Translations under genes and position numbers: made by a program
Part shown: piece after piece, positions 1 through 11,056 of the stretch
Numbering within the stretch: position 1 is the stretch's first letter
How the letters are laid out: each line of letters starts with the position of its first letter
The notes under the pieces: generated by a model
What the model was told of the DNA's origin: nothing
Database searches by the model: none
Seen by the model: only the letters and a program-made list of their open reading frames with translations
Assembly: GCA_028554755.1 (NCBI GenBank)
Contig: JAPTOF010000019.1
Span: 1,498,001-1,562,000, forward strand
Direction: 5' to 3'
Length of the DNA stretch: 64,000 bases
From: Cordia subcordata
Taxonomy: Eukaryota; Streptophyta; Magnoliopsida; Boraginales; Cordiaceae

Positions 1-1504
1 TTTAATTGGAACTCAGAGGAGATAACTAAGAGAACTATTTTTCAATGGGTCAATATACTAGTAGGTGAACCTAGGACCACTAACTTTATGTCAGCGACAT
101 ACTTTGAGAATTGGGTCTATCAAGTACACAGTTAACAGCTAGCTCCATGGGCTCTGGAGAGACCTGCTTTTTTAATATTCATCATTTCTATTAACTGCAA
201 AGGATTCTTGCTCTCATATGATATAAATTTAGTATCATTTTAACTCTCAGACACTGGACGAGACCAAAAGCGAAAGCGCATATTTTGCCCCTCTGGCGGC
301 CGTGGAGACAAGTTAGAGCTCATGCGAACCGTCCAAATATTAAACCCGTACCATGATTAAGGTGGGTGGATGGTGCATATGGAGCCCTGGTCTAGTGGGA
401 ATCCTTAAGGTTTGTCTAACCGCTAGAGAAAAAGGTCGAAGATTTTGGATTTTGGTGGGTACCTTAGACCTTAAAGTGACCTTTGAGTTCTTGAAAGGTA
501 TTTTTAGGTTTTTAAAAAATTTAGATTTATAAAATAAAATAGAATATTGTAGATCCAATCACCTAGGAAAGATCTCGTTTAGAGCATATTTTTATATCTT
601 GGAAACGATTCCTCCCTTTTCTTTAATTTCTACTTTTAAGTTTTAATCCCATACTAAAATCAACTTAAGGCAATCCCTATTAAATCGGGAGTGATAAAAG
701 AAAATTTTTCTCAACAAATACGTTTCATGAGATTCAAACTTATATTCTCTTCTTCAACTTGTCAGTTTTCTCGCAAATTTTCAAGTGGTATATAGAAGGA
801 GAAACATCGTTTCGAAGCTTGTTGGGTCAGGAATATATTTATTTTGGCTATTGCCGGTTGGCCATCTTAGCTTTTAGGTTTACATTCTTCTTTAATTTAT
901 TTTATTTGCTTATTTTTTGGTCATGTTTAGGTTTACATTCCCAAAGAAGAAAACAATTAAACTATTTGGGGTTCCAATTTTATAAAGAATTTTCATTTGC
1001 ACAGATACCTAGGTACGTACATATATAGCTAGCTAGGTTCTTCGAAGTTAAGTTCACGTTAAAATTACCCCCCAGACATCGTCCACTTTATTTAATTACA
1101 GAAATTAGAGAAAAGAAGCCAGTTTTATAGGCATAATCTGGAATTTTCTGAGCAGCTTAAAAGCTAATAATGAACTTTTGGATGCTAATGTGTAAACTAA
1201 AGACCAGTTTGATTGTTTGTTACGATGTTACTCTTCCTACTAAGAATCATATTCCTATTTCCTCTCCCAAGCAAAGGTGCGCAAAATACAAAAGGATCTT
1301 GTTTCTCCCCTAAAATTCCCTTCTTCTGGAACCCGAATCAAATTTAAGGTTCATAAGTTGATTCATGATAGGCATCAAAGAAAAAGCGTCTTCGATTTTT
1401 TGTTGTCTAACTGGTTCATGTGCATAGGATAACAAGAACCTAACAATTTGCCCAGAGAGTTGCGCATTATGCTTGGTCTCCGAAACGAAATTATAAAACT
1501 AGGA
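1..1504. other. Intergenic spacer, no gene seen
   Basis: I see no supportable gene here. The stretch is AT-rich with scattered short open frames that have no recognisable motif or plausible splice partner. The right edge is the start of the inverted-repeat element at 1505. Confidence 0.5.
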
Positions 1505-2847
1505 GTAAATAACATATTACCCCTTTAGACTTAGGCAAAAGTGCACAATTGATCTCTAAACTTGTAAAATTGCCTGATCACACTTCAATTTTTAAAAATT
1601 AAGCTCATAAGTCCCTTGCCGTTAGGTTTCCGTTTGATTTAAAACATAATATAGAACACACGCTTCTACTGACAGTATGATTTTATTTTTTACCTAAAAA
1701 ATTAAAGTTTGACCAAAATAACCTTATTATCTCTTTCGCTTTTTCTTCATATTTTAAAAACACACCTCCATGAACTTCAACTGCTTGTCGGAGCTATTTC
1801 TAACCACCGGTGCCGCTACTCTCAAAATTTTCTCTCTACGCCATGGCTCAAAAAGCCACCCTTAATGAAGTAGTCATTGCCAAGAGGCTCCAATATGACT
1901 TCCCGATAAAATTCTCCGACCACAGAGGACTATGAATTGAAGCTCCGAATCGTACACACTTACACCTGTTTATATGCATATATTAGAAATATGGTAGACT
2001 TATGATGAACAATGGAAGTTGAGTTAGTTATAAATGCAAATAAGTTAGTTTTTTGGACTTGAGAATGTATGCTGGAGCTTTGAAAGGACAACCTCTTTCT
2101 TTCCCCTATGATTTTTTTCTTTCATCATACCACCATGGCGGCCACCTACAAAGCTTCACCATTCTCACCACCAGCCACCAAACGCAACACCAAAGCCACT
2201 AGCGCATTCCTCACACCGGCGCGGTTCAAATCATAGCCTCAAATCAAAACATAAAAGCTCCGAAGGCCGCTTGTCATTAAACCCACAACTACCGATTTCA
2301 AGCTCATCTTGGCATCTCCTACAACCATGGCACGAGCCAGCAAAACCACCACTCTGCTCGCCTTTTCGCAACGACTCCAAGGTTGCACTCACCATTCAGT
2401 AAAGATTCCTCCAGCGGCAACGCAACCTTCGCAATAGTCCTGCACAGAAGAAACTTCTGGCCTGATGATGACACCCTCCATTACTCAGATCTAGTGTTGC
2501 CTCTTTTTCGCCATAATAAGGATGCCAAAAAGGGGTGAAGAGAATGAAGAAATGAAGAAGAAATGTGAGGAAGAAAGGTGAAGAAGAAGAGAAAAACGGG
2601 TGGCGCAAAAAAGTGGGGACAAAGCATTTTTTTAATTAAATTTAATTTTCCTTTTTGGATCAAAAACTCATTTTATGATAAGGGTATTGAAGCCATTGTA
2701 TAAATTCTGTTACATTTTTTAACTCCGTGGTTAAAATGGGGTGGTTAACTTACTTTTCAAAGTTGAAATGGTTAATTAGATAGTTTTGTAAATTTAAAGA
2801 TCATTAATGTACTTTTGCTTAAGTCAGGGGGTAATATACTATTTAAC
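1505..2847. mobile_element. Non-autonomous TIR DNA transposon with GC-richer cargo
   Basis: The first ~100 bp (from 1505, core ATATTACCCC then TTAGGCAAAAGT) recur inverted in the last ~100 bp (ending 2847), with mismatches, so this is a ~1.34-kb element with long degenerate terminal inverted repeats. The interior has two GC-richer patches (about 1770-1930 and 2130-2600) rich in CCACC and GCC triplets, unlike the flanking AT-rich DNA. They contain short frames but no transposase. I found no clear target-site duplication, so the superfamily is unassigned; long TIRs would suit a Mutator-like element. The cargo could be a captured gene fragment, but I do not recognise it. Confidence 0.55.
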
Positions 2848-3066
2848 GAGAGCCATTGGAGCATGGAGAATTTGGACAACTAGGTTTAGTAAAGATCATC
2901 GATCATAATGCATGTGAACTTTTTCTTGCACGAGAGGTAGGGCTTCAACTCCCAAAACAAACCATCCAATTCTACTTTGATACTTTTGCCATACGTCAAC
3001 TCCAGTGGAATCTCCCCACTACGCGGGACACTTAGATAATGGTCCTCCCTTAGTTCTTGATCACCC
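2848..3066. other. Upstream region of the CEP gene
   Basis: Non-coding sequence between the inverted-repeat element and the CEP promoter. No gene or repeat is recognised. The element ends about 350 bp before the CEP start codon, so it is part of this gene's proximal upstream DNA. Confidence 0.4.
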
Positions 3067-3076
3067 TTATATATAC
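3067..3076 (+). promoter_or_regulatory. Probable TATA box of the CEP gene
   Basis: A TTATATATAC stretch lies about 125 bp before the CEP start codon. That is compatible with transcription starting near 3100 and a 5' leader of roughly 95 nt. Position and composition are the only evidence. Confidence 0.5.
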
Positions 3077-3195
3077 ACTACAGTTTCTATAGGGTTTTAT
3101 ACATCCCTCTTCCAAGACCTCGAAAACTTTTTAACTCTCATCTTCTTCATCTTCTGCAAACTGCAAATCTCCATCATCAGTGAATACATTTCACT

Positions 3196-3477
3196 ATGGC
3201 AAAAAATATCAAGTTTACGGGCCTGTGTGCTTTTTTCCTGGTTTTGATTTTATGCCATGAAATTGTGTATGTTGAGGGAAGGCACCTGAAACATAAGCAC
3301 TGCAAAAAGTGCTCTATTAGAGGACAACAGCAAAGCTCTTTTAAAACAACCAAGGGGGTTGATAAGGGTCGCGTTGGTTCATCACAGTCGCGGGCAAGTA
3401 AGGTCGGATCCGTAGACAATTTTCGACCCACTGCTCCGGGGAACAGTCCAGGCATTGGTCACTCTGTCCACAACTAG
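3196..3477 (+). CDS. CEP: C-terminally encoded peptide (CEP) hormone precursor
   Basis: A complete single-exon frame encodes 93 residues. Residues 1-28 form a hydrophobic signal peptide (core about 9-20, FFLVLILC) followed by a basic, variable pro-region with two CxxC-spaced cysteines (36 and 39). The C-terminus holds one copy of the CEP signature, FRPTAPGNSPGIGH at 76-89, followed by a four-residue tail SVHN. CEP precursors are secreted and trimmed to ~15-residue peptides, usually with hydroxylated prolines, which act through leucine-rich-repeat receptor kinases (CEPR type) in root growth and nitrogen-demand signalling. Here the mature peptide should end at His89. Prolines 78, 81 and 85 are the hydroxylation candidates. 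The start ATG has A at -3 and G at +4, and the length is typical of single-domain CEP precursors. The FRPT-PG-SPG-GH pattern matches the CEP1-like group. Which numbered family member it is cannot be told. Confidence 0.93.
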   Translation: MAKNIKFTGLCAFFLVLILCHEIVYVEGRHLKHKHCKKCSIRGQQQSSFKTTKGVDKGRVGSSQSRASKVGSVDNFRPTAPGNSPGIGHSVHN

Positions 3478-5210
3478 CTAGAATTTTATGGCGCTGCATA
3501 TATATGATTTAAGGTGTACTTATAATACTTCCTCAAGCACCGCAAAAGATAGCGAGCGCACTAATTATGTATCCACTCACTGAATGTGTACATTGTACGT
3601 GTGCATGTTATCAATTTGATGATAACAGTTGCTTAAGCCAGCTTAAGCGTCTCGTATGTTGTTCGGCCAAAATATCAACTCTTCAAGTGCATTGTGTGAA
3701 AGGAAACGAAGATTTTAGGACAAAAAGTATTGCAATTTATGTTGTTATTAATAATTGTTTCCTTTTTCTTAAAAAAAAAAAAGAGAAAAAGAATTATTTA
3801 CATTGGTCATAATCCTGATACTTTATGTTTATCCTTTTTTCCATTAAGTTTGTTATGTGAGGCTTTTAGTTCCCAAGGCATCATAAGCATATCGAATATT
3901 CACTTGCTGACCTTTTCGACAAAAGTTTACGGTCAAAAGCTTAATAGAAAGTTACCGTAGGAACTAATTTGCTCTACTCCCGTGTTTAAGTTGTGTTATC
4001 TTTTCCTCAAACCGAAAGGGTTACAAGATGCTCTTGCTTGCCTGAACCAAATAAACTGTAAAGGTGACAATTGCTTCAGTAAATGCTTAACACGAACACT
4101 TGTACCGGATGTACTAAGACGTAGTATGTATATGCCATTTAGACTATTGAATGATCGTCTCATGTAAACGTTTAAAACTATTCATATCTATATAAAACTA
4201 TTTCTTCATCTAATACATATTTAGCGATATGATTACAGAGTAAGCTTTTAAAAATATTATAGGCTGATCTAAAAATAAATAACTAGTGACTTCTTAATTG
4301 CAGTCCTCTCACATCGTGCCCGCAATTTGATGCATGACTATTCCAATATATCAGACTTAACTGCTAATTAATTTTGTTTTCTGGTGGCAGATTATTTACG
4401 GCTAATTTATTTACGAGCTAGTCACATTACTAATTACACTCCATATATGCTGCTGCATATATCATTTACATTCAGATATGAACAGAACATTGAATCTCCC
4501 TATCACATTGATATTAATCAAGTACATGCAGTAATGAACCTGGACAGTCAATTACAAATTTAAATGTATCTGGACAACATGTTAACTTCTAACGCTTCAA
4601 TCTGCACGAGAGCATCCGCACAAAAAAATAAAAATTAAAAATTAAAAAGCTCTATCTCTAGCTAGTTTGACAGTAAATAAAGGTGTGGTCTGCTGATTAA
4701 ATTAAGTAGAAGCCAAAAGGCAAAAGAGGCGCCTAGCATATTATAGATGCAAGCTAGTCTGATTTGGTTTTTTTTTTTTTAAGGTTTAGAATGGAATCTC
4801 AAATAAATTAAAGATGTAATGCACGCAACAAAACTAGGTTATTCAGGAAATATTTAATCAGGGTAGTGAAGGTCACATGGACCCGCAGAAATAGAATTTA
4901 ATTAGACATAGTGGTAGTTAAGTTAGTTTATATTAAAGGCCAGCTGAGTTCTGAACCCCACTTTGATGCATGGTTCAAATCTTTTATTAGGACAAAGATA
5001 TGATAAATAATTTAGTTGCCAAAGGTCGAAAACCAAACTTTGCCGGTAGGTCTTTTTCTATTTAATTAAGGTTCTAAATTAGACCACTTTTTGACCTCAA
5101 AAACTAGAAAAGGAAAAAGTTTCCAACCCACATACGGGGACAGCGACTCGTGGGTTCTAATACAATATTTGTTTTCTCAAAGCATGCGCAGGTGCACGGA
5201 AGCTTTGACT

Positions 5211-5242
<32 letters not shown>

Positions 5243-5661
5243 ATATCTTTTTCTTTTCTTCGGATGGCTTTTAGGTATCCAAGTGGTTCTTAAAAACTTG
5301 GTCTATTCTAAGAAATAATTAAAAGATATGCAAACTTGACAAAGATATAAATGAATAAATGTGATTGTAAATGGGCTGAAGCAATTGGTTTTATACTAGG
5401 TTATATTTGTAGTACCATACCATCAGACACTGTATTTAAATAAAAAGGAAAAGTTGCAATATCGGATGGATTTAAAATAGCAGATGGAGTCAATTAGGGA
5501 GCTGGTGATGATTTACGTTTTAGTTTACTTCATAATTCTCATGATAACCGGATTAGTAGAATGATTACACTATAGTTTTAGATTTATCATACTTGAATTT
5601 TTTATATTGCCCTTTTTTTGGGTTCATTACTAGTGTTATTTTCAATACTATATCTGTGTAG
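3478..5661. other. Spacer downstream of CEP
   Basis: This holds the CEP 3' region and AT-rich spacer. Weak tRNA-like A and B boxes (about 4909-4922 and GGTTCAAATC at 4973) hint at an old SINE, without a tail or target duplication. A compound (TG)n(TA)n microsatellite lies at about 5213-5242. No gene is seen. Confidence 0.45.
5213..5242. repeat. Compound (TG)n(TA)n microsatellite
   Basis: An uninterrupted run of TG dinucleotides passes directly into TA dinucleotides. Confidence 0.8.
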
Positions 5662-6750
5662 TTATGATGGTAACAAGAACAGGTCCACCATAGTAATGGA
5701 CATCCTTCGAGCTCAAAGTTGATCCCATTTCGGGCTTCCGATAATATGTAGCCCATAAGATTTACGCCCAGTGGATCATATCGAGGATAGAAAGCTCATT
5801 TCTTTGCATGGCCCAACGATTTAGCATCATGTAGGAAAGTCAACGGAGCAGGATAGGGGCGGGGTTCACAAACCTTTACTGAGCACCTGTTATTTTTTCA
5901 CCTACCCCTACTCTGCTTCTATAACTGTACCGGGGTTTTCTCTCTACTACCATCCCCGTCTTTACTGGTGTTTTTTATATAATGCCCCTACTTGTGGAGC
6001 ACCTGTCAACAAAAGTCAAAGGGGCGATATCATTGAGGTAAAACCCCTACCTGTTAAGCCCCCACTTGTTAAATGAAATCCCAACCTTTTAATTCAATAA
6101 ATTAAAAGTCATTGTGAAGAAATAAACTATCAAAAGAAATTTTTAAAAATTAAAATTATTTTTAAAAAATAATTTTCTATAGATTAAAAAAGGACATCAA
6201 GATGATTTACGATGAAAAAGTGTCTTTCTTTACACAATAAATTCCAAAGAATCAATAAATAAAAAAAATTTACTTGGAAGCCATAAGATGTAGAAATCAA
6301 ATCAATACATGCAATTAATTAGCAAACTATGCATCTCCACAAAATGAGTAAAAGGAAAAATTACTTAAAAACAATAAGTTCAATTAATCAAATCAGGACG
6401 TTCAATTTATGAATGAATCAATTTTCATATATCCACGTTGAATGCAATAGGAATATTTTGTTCAAACAAATATAATATTAAACATAACATAAATACATAC
6501 ATACGAACGTACACACACACACATTTACGTATGTATATCGGCGTGGGGCGGGGTCGCACAGGTGCACAAATAAAAAACCCCATCCCACCCCGTCCATCCC
6601 TATCATGGCATGTTCTGCAAGACACCGGAAACTGATAAAACATAGAACTCAAACTTTTGGCCCGCTATACGCTATAGTCTACACTGTCTTTCTTTCTGTC
6701 GCACTAGTCTAATCAATGAGCAAGAATATTACATCTTTGCCTCTCAACAG
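5662..6750 (-). pseudogene. Decayed duplicate of the GT47 gene's 5' end, split by an insertion
   Basis: Two blocks, 5662-5831 and about 6603-6750, are clearly related and in the same order and orientation to one continuous stretch at about 10776-11056. That stretch holds the first codons and upstream DNA of the intact GT47 gene. Shared stretches include GTAGCCCATAAGATTTA and the segment around CTCAAACTTTTGGCCC. The copied start region still reads MSITMV but runs into a stop within about 13 codons, and the rest of the gene body is missing. The copy lies just beyond the 3' end of the intact gene. This looks like the remnant of a tandem paralogue that lost its body and was then hit by the transposon at 5832-6602. 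Confidence 0.65.
5832..6602. mobile_element. hAT-like non-autonomous element in the GT47 remnant
   Basis: Comparison with the uninterrupted paralogous DNA near 10950 shows about 0.77 kb of extra sequence. It starts TAGGAAAG and its opposite end, read inverted, starts TAGGGATG. Both ends carry GGGGCGGGG- or GGGGTGGG-type subterminal blocks and a GCACCTG further in. The hexamer ATCATG abuts both ends (5826-5831 and about 6602-6607). TAGGG termini with G-rich subterminal repeats are common in plant hAT elements, but the target duplication is shorter than the usual 8 bp, so the superfamily is tentative. No transposase is present. Confidence 0.5.
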
Positions 6751-7055
6751 CCCGCTGCTTCTTGTGCTCCAGAAGCTCTCTCTCTCTCTCTTTTTCCCCC
6801 CTCCTTTGCCTGACCTCAAATTTCAAATGCCCAGAATTGTTCCGTCTCAGATACACAAAAAAATGAAGATAGGGCATAACATTAAACATCCAGCAAATAA
6901 TTAAATATCAGCAACTGCTATATGAAGGTAAAACATTGTGACAGTCTATGATGCTAAGGCTTTACAGCAAGAAATTAACTCATATTGAACAGCAGAAAAT
7001 AATGAATAAAAGCAATCCAAGAATGAGAAGACATACCGCTGCACACTAATAATTT
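6751..7055. other. 3' flank of the GT47 gene
   Basis: AT-rich DNA between the remnant copy and the GT47 stop codon, probably including its 3' UTR. It contains a CT-rich tract near 6775-6800. No other feature is seen. Confidence 0.4.
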
Positions 7056-10000
7056 TTAAGTACAATGACATCGAAGTGGGACTACTACACCAGAAGGTTT
7101 TCTCCTCTCTCGAATAATAGCTTCTTTAATCATGGGCAATTTTTGGTGAACCTTTCTCCAGATGTAGTTTACGGTGCCATCTGGAAATATGGGCCCAATA
7201 CCACCTAGGTGACCGTTTTCATACCCAAAAATTGGTTGAACCTGTGCCATTTTCTGGCGAAACCTATTCTTCTGCTCATTCGAGTAGCTTCTAAGATGAC
7301 TGACTAGCCAATTCGGTTTCAATGCATCACTAACCGCAACAAAAATAGAAAATTCAGAGTAATCCACCATCCCTTCAAATGGGAGTTCAATGTTGTCACT
7401 GACAATGACAGGTATACAGAGACTTTGGATCGCATCAAAGATTCTGCATGAGGTGGGTGTGTCACCTGCTGGATGCAAGCAGAATTCAGATGTCCGCATA
7501 CCCTTTATCGACTGCTCCTTCCCTGTGGCATTAGGGAAACCTTCCTCCATTATAACTCCAGGTTCATTAACCAGTATGTCCAATAACTTTTCCCGTACAA
7601 GGCCGCCCTGAATGTAGATAAACTAAGTGATGTCAGAAGGACTATGAAGGGGCATTCATCCTCAACCAAGGGAGAAAGAAAATTGAAGTTAAGAAGACGA
7701 ATGAGAAGAAGAAGAGATAAACACGAAAACAGAAGAGCCCATAATGTGAACCAAAAGAACAGTATTCACAAACATTCTGTCAAAGTTCTCCACCAACAGC
7801 CAGAAAAAGGAATCACTTTGCAGTGGCAAAGGAATCAAACTTTCTAATTCATTGAATCATTTGCAGCAGCATAAAGGTGGTAATTAAGCTTTAACTAAAA
7901 TTAAAAGGAAAAAATAGAGTCCTTCCTTTGTGAATTATCTTAGGTAAAGAAGCATCAAGTTCAGGCTTCAATGCTTATGAAAAGAACCATAGTGCAGAAA
8001 AATGGTGGATGTTTGGCAGTGTTCAAGACTTTAAGATAAGGAAGAAAACAAAGAACACAAAGCAACAGCTTTGCTTTCCCAGAAACTGCTTATGGTAAAC
8101 CAGTTAACAAGGACAAGTTTTCAGAAAACCATTGTTCCCTTTCCTTTTGTCTTTAACTGAAGTGTATGAAAGTTACAGAAACTGAAGAGTTTTCGCATAT
8201 TGTGTTGTTTCATAAAGTGCATTCGTAAGACAGTCTTAAACTTCTGCCAAATGCTAAAAAGTTTGAGGCCAAAGGAACGAACAATAAAATTGCAGCGAAG
8301 GTACATAAGATGGACTTTTTCCTTTTTCTGCAATCAACAATAAGAGGATGGCCATCATTCATGATGAACTATTATATAAGCTGGCCAAATAATGCAAGTT
8401 CCCACTTCCCTCAACCCTAGGTTCAAATGGCGGTCATTTATGATGAACTATTATATAAGTAAATGCAGCACAAATTTCATATAGCTAAACGATAACATGA
8501 TAGTCAAGCAGTATTGTGGGTTACATATCAGAAAGCAAATTATTTAACCATCAAATGAGCAATGAATGCAATATTCAAACTCAGGGTCCTGGTTGAAATG
8601 GAACATACTCAAAAATCTAGCTTCAGCTATACTTGAAAAGCATAGGATACTGACCCGGTGCCTGTGTTTAGCTCCTTTAAAGTAGAGAATGGTTGGGCGT
8701 CTCTTATTTTCAGATATGTGCAACCTAGGAAGTAGATGAGTGTATGGCACGATAACATCTTTCAGAAGTGAAACCTGGGTGTGGTGTATCACATCTGGCG
8801 AGCTTCCACTCGATGCCTTAGTATCAAGTCTGTACCACCCCCCAAAATCCACCACAAGGAGAACTGCCGGAGCTATTTCATCTCTCACATGCCACATAGC
8901 AACAGGGTCTGCCAAAGAATGCTTCAATGTTTAAAATAACCTGACAATCCAGAGACTAGATTATAAGCTGCTACAGCATGCAATTGTGCTCTGCAAGATA
9001 TTCTACCACACAAGCAAAGGTAGTTCTCAAAAAGACACAGCCTCTGGAGATCAAATGATGGACGATACCAACAGTTGCATACAAGAGAAGCAATGAAATG
9101 GAGACAGAGGCCTGACGGCCCTGGATATATGCATAGCATAGAAGATGAAGCTTAATTTTCCAGTCCATATCAGGCTTCAGGAATGAAGCAGCTTCTTTAT
9201 ACAATTCTTATCAACCCACATATAAATTCATAAGTGGGACTTTCATGCGTTGCTTTTATTTTAACTTAATATTGCCCGCTAAGCATGCAATACAAGTCCA
9301 TCAATGCAGATTTGTAAAGCAAAATTCACAATGAAATGCAACAAGAAAACAGGGTCCCTTTATTCTCTATTGTGAATGAACATGAGATATAGCAACAGAT
9401 TTCACAATTATCAATTTATCAACCAAAGCAAACTCCATATTCTATTCTTTCAGCTAAATTTCACAGCACGGAGAATGACATAACAACCCTGCTGTTTTTC
9501 CCAACTTGCAAGAGAAGAAAACATTACTACTTATTATTAATATGTTTTAATAACAGTTTCATTTCGGCTATTTATTACTCAGAGCCAGCACCTCTAGCAA
9601 TGAAATCGGACTCAAATTTCCTTTTCACTGGTAGATTCTCCTCAACTATGATCCTTCTTTTATCAATTCTATGATTCAATATCCCCGTTTACTTAGGATT
9701 GCAGAGACTAAGATACACGATACAATATGACTTTGCAGAAATACATATGATTCAAAGCTATAACAAGTTCAGTTCTCTAGTGACATCATTCAACAACTTC
9801 AAACCAAAAAAGGTTTTAGATGAAGAAGCTCTAGATTTTCACCATTCACTAATAACAGAAACCCCCATCAAAATACATCCAAAATCAAATCTTTCAGCCA
9901 ATGAACTAATAAAGCTCCTATTAGGAATGAAAAATCATGCATAAACTTCGAGCCCAATCACAGGACCCTGAGACGAACTAGACTAGTGTCACTAGCTAGT

Positions 10001-10815
10001 TTAAGTCATAAACACAGCAATATGGTACAATAATTTTTCTTCTTTTTAACTAAACTTCAGCATTGAGATCAAAAAAACAAACATAAACTTAATAATCATG
10101 TAGTTTATTAGCAGTTACCAGTGAGTACAAAGACATGGTCCCGGCCACCGGATCGCCGCCAGGCCTCGGAGTTTTTAACCGAATCGACCACCAGTCTCTG
10201 CCTCTGATAGTCCTCATTCTCCGCAACCTTCTTCCTGAACACACCTTTATTCAACCCCAACTGCATCTCAGCACTAATAGTAGCGAAAAACGGCACGAAA
10301 ACCACATCAGCCTCGTCAGCACTAAACACCCTTTTGGCAAAAGAACCTATCTTTAACTCCTCAGGAGTCATCAGATCCCCCGTGATCCAGTACTCCGCAC
10401 TATACTGCTTGATCAATGGATTCTCAGGGTATGGTGGGAAATTCTCAAGATTCTTGGGCAAAAGGGTCTTTCTAATTTCGTTGTCTACTTCACTTCCAAG
10501 CCTATTGTCATTGCTTAAAGACCAATATTTCTGTAACAGGCCATAGTTGAGGGATCTGGGCAGGTCAGCTAAGTAGACTTTGATCGAATTTTGTGGGGTT
10601 CGAAGGGTAGTTTGGGGATTTAGAGATGGGTTAGGAGAGGCGTGGAAAAAGATAAAGGGAAGAGAGAGAAGGCAAAGGAGAGAGAGGGAGAGGAAGAGAG
10701 AAGGGATTGAGCACGGCAAGGTGGTGGTGGTGACCGGAGTGTTCTTCAATGCCATTGGGTTGGCGGGGTTCTCAGCTATGGTAGCAAGAACGTGGTTCAC
10801 CATAGAAATGGACAT
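7056..10815 (-). CDS. Exostosin-type GT47 glycosyltransferase
   Basis: Three coding exons on the minus strand: 10815-10119, 8908-8655 and 7607-7056. Donors are gtaact and gtcagt, acceptors ggcag and ttcag, and the frame is unbroken; the predicted protein has 500 residues. Residues 38-57 form one membrane anchor after a short cytosolic tail, giving a type II Golgi protein. The exostosin domain runs from about 78 to 430 and includes KVYLADLP, the DPVAMWHVRDE block at the exon 1/2 junction, YFKGAKHRHR, and the hallmark EFCLHPAGDTPTSCRIFDAI (358-377) with IPVIVSDNIELPFEG. GT47 enzymes transfer sugars to cell-wall polysaccharides such as arabinan, xyloglucan or xylan. The closest-looking group is the ARAD-like or uncharacterised exostosin clade, and the exact substrate cannot be read from sequence. 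The start is the first true ATG of the open frame; ATGs at codons 5 and 21 are alternatives. A relic of its 5' end lies beyond its 3' end. Confidence 0.9.
8348..8459. repeat. Short tandem duplication in GT47 intron 2
   Basis: The block at 8348-8380 (ATGGCCATCATTCATGATG, then AACTATTATATAAG) recurs 79 bp later at 8427-8459 with three changes. It lies in intron 2 of the GT47 gene. Confidence 0.7.
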
Positions 10816-11056
10816 CTTCCGAGCTCGAAGTTGATCCAATTGTGGGCTTCCAATACTGTGTAGCCCATAAGATTTATGCCCACTGGACTATATCGATGTC
10901 AGATTGAGCATTTCTGTACGGCCCAAATATTGCGCCATGCTCTGGAAGAGGCAGAAAAACTGAAAAACAGCTAACTCAAACCTTTGGCCCACTGCACGTT
11001 ACATTGTTTTTCTTTTTGTTGCATTATGTGTACTTGACAACGTTTTGCCTCTCGAT

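Noticed and set aside
4900..4990. A-box and B-box-like words suggesting a SINE or tRNA
   Set aside because: No cloverleaf, no tail and no target duplication could be found.
10816..10839. Extending the GT47 protein upstream by eight residues
   Set aside because: The extended frame begins with TTG, not ATG; the first true in-frame ATG is at 10815.
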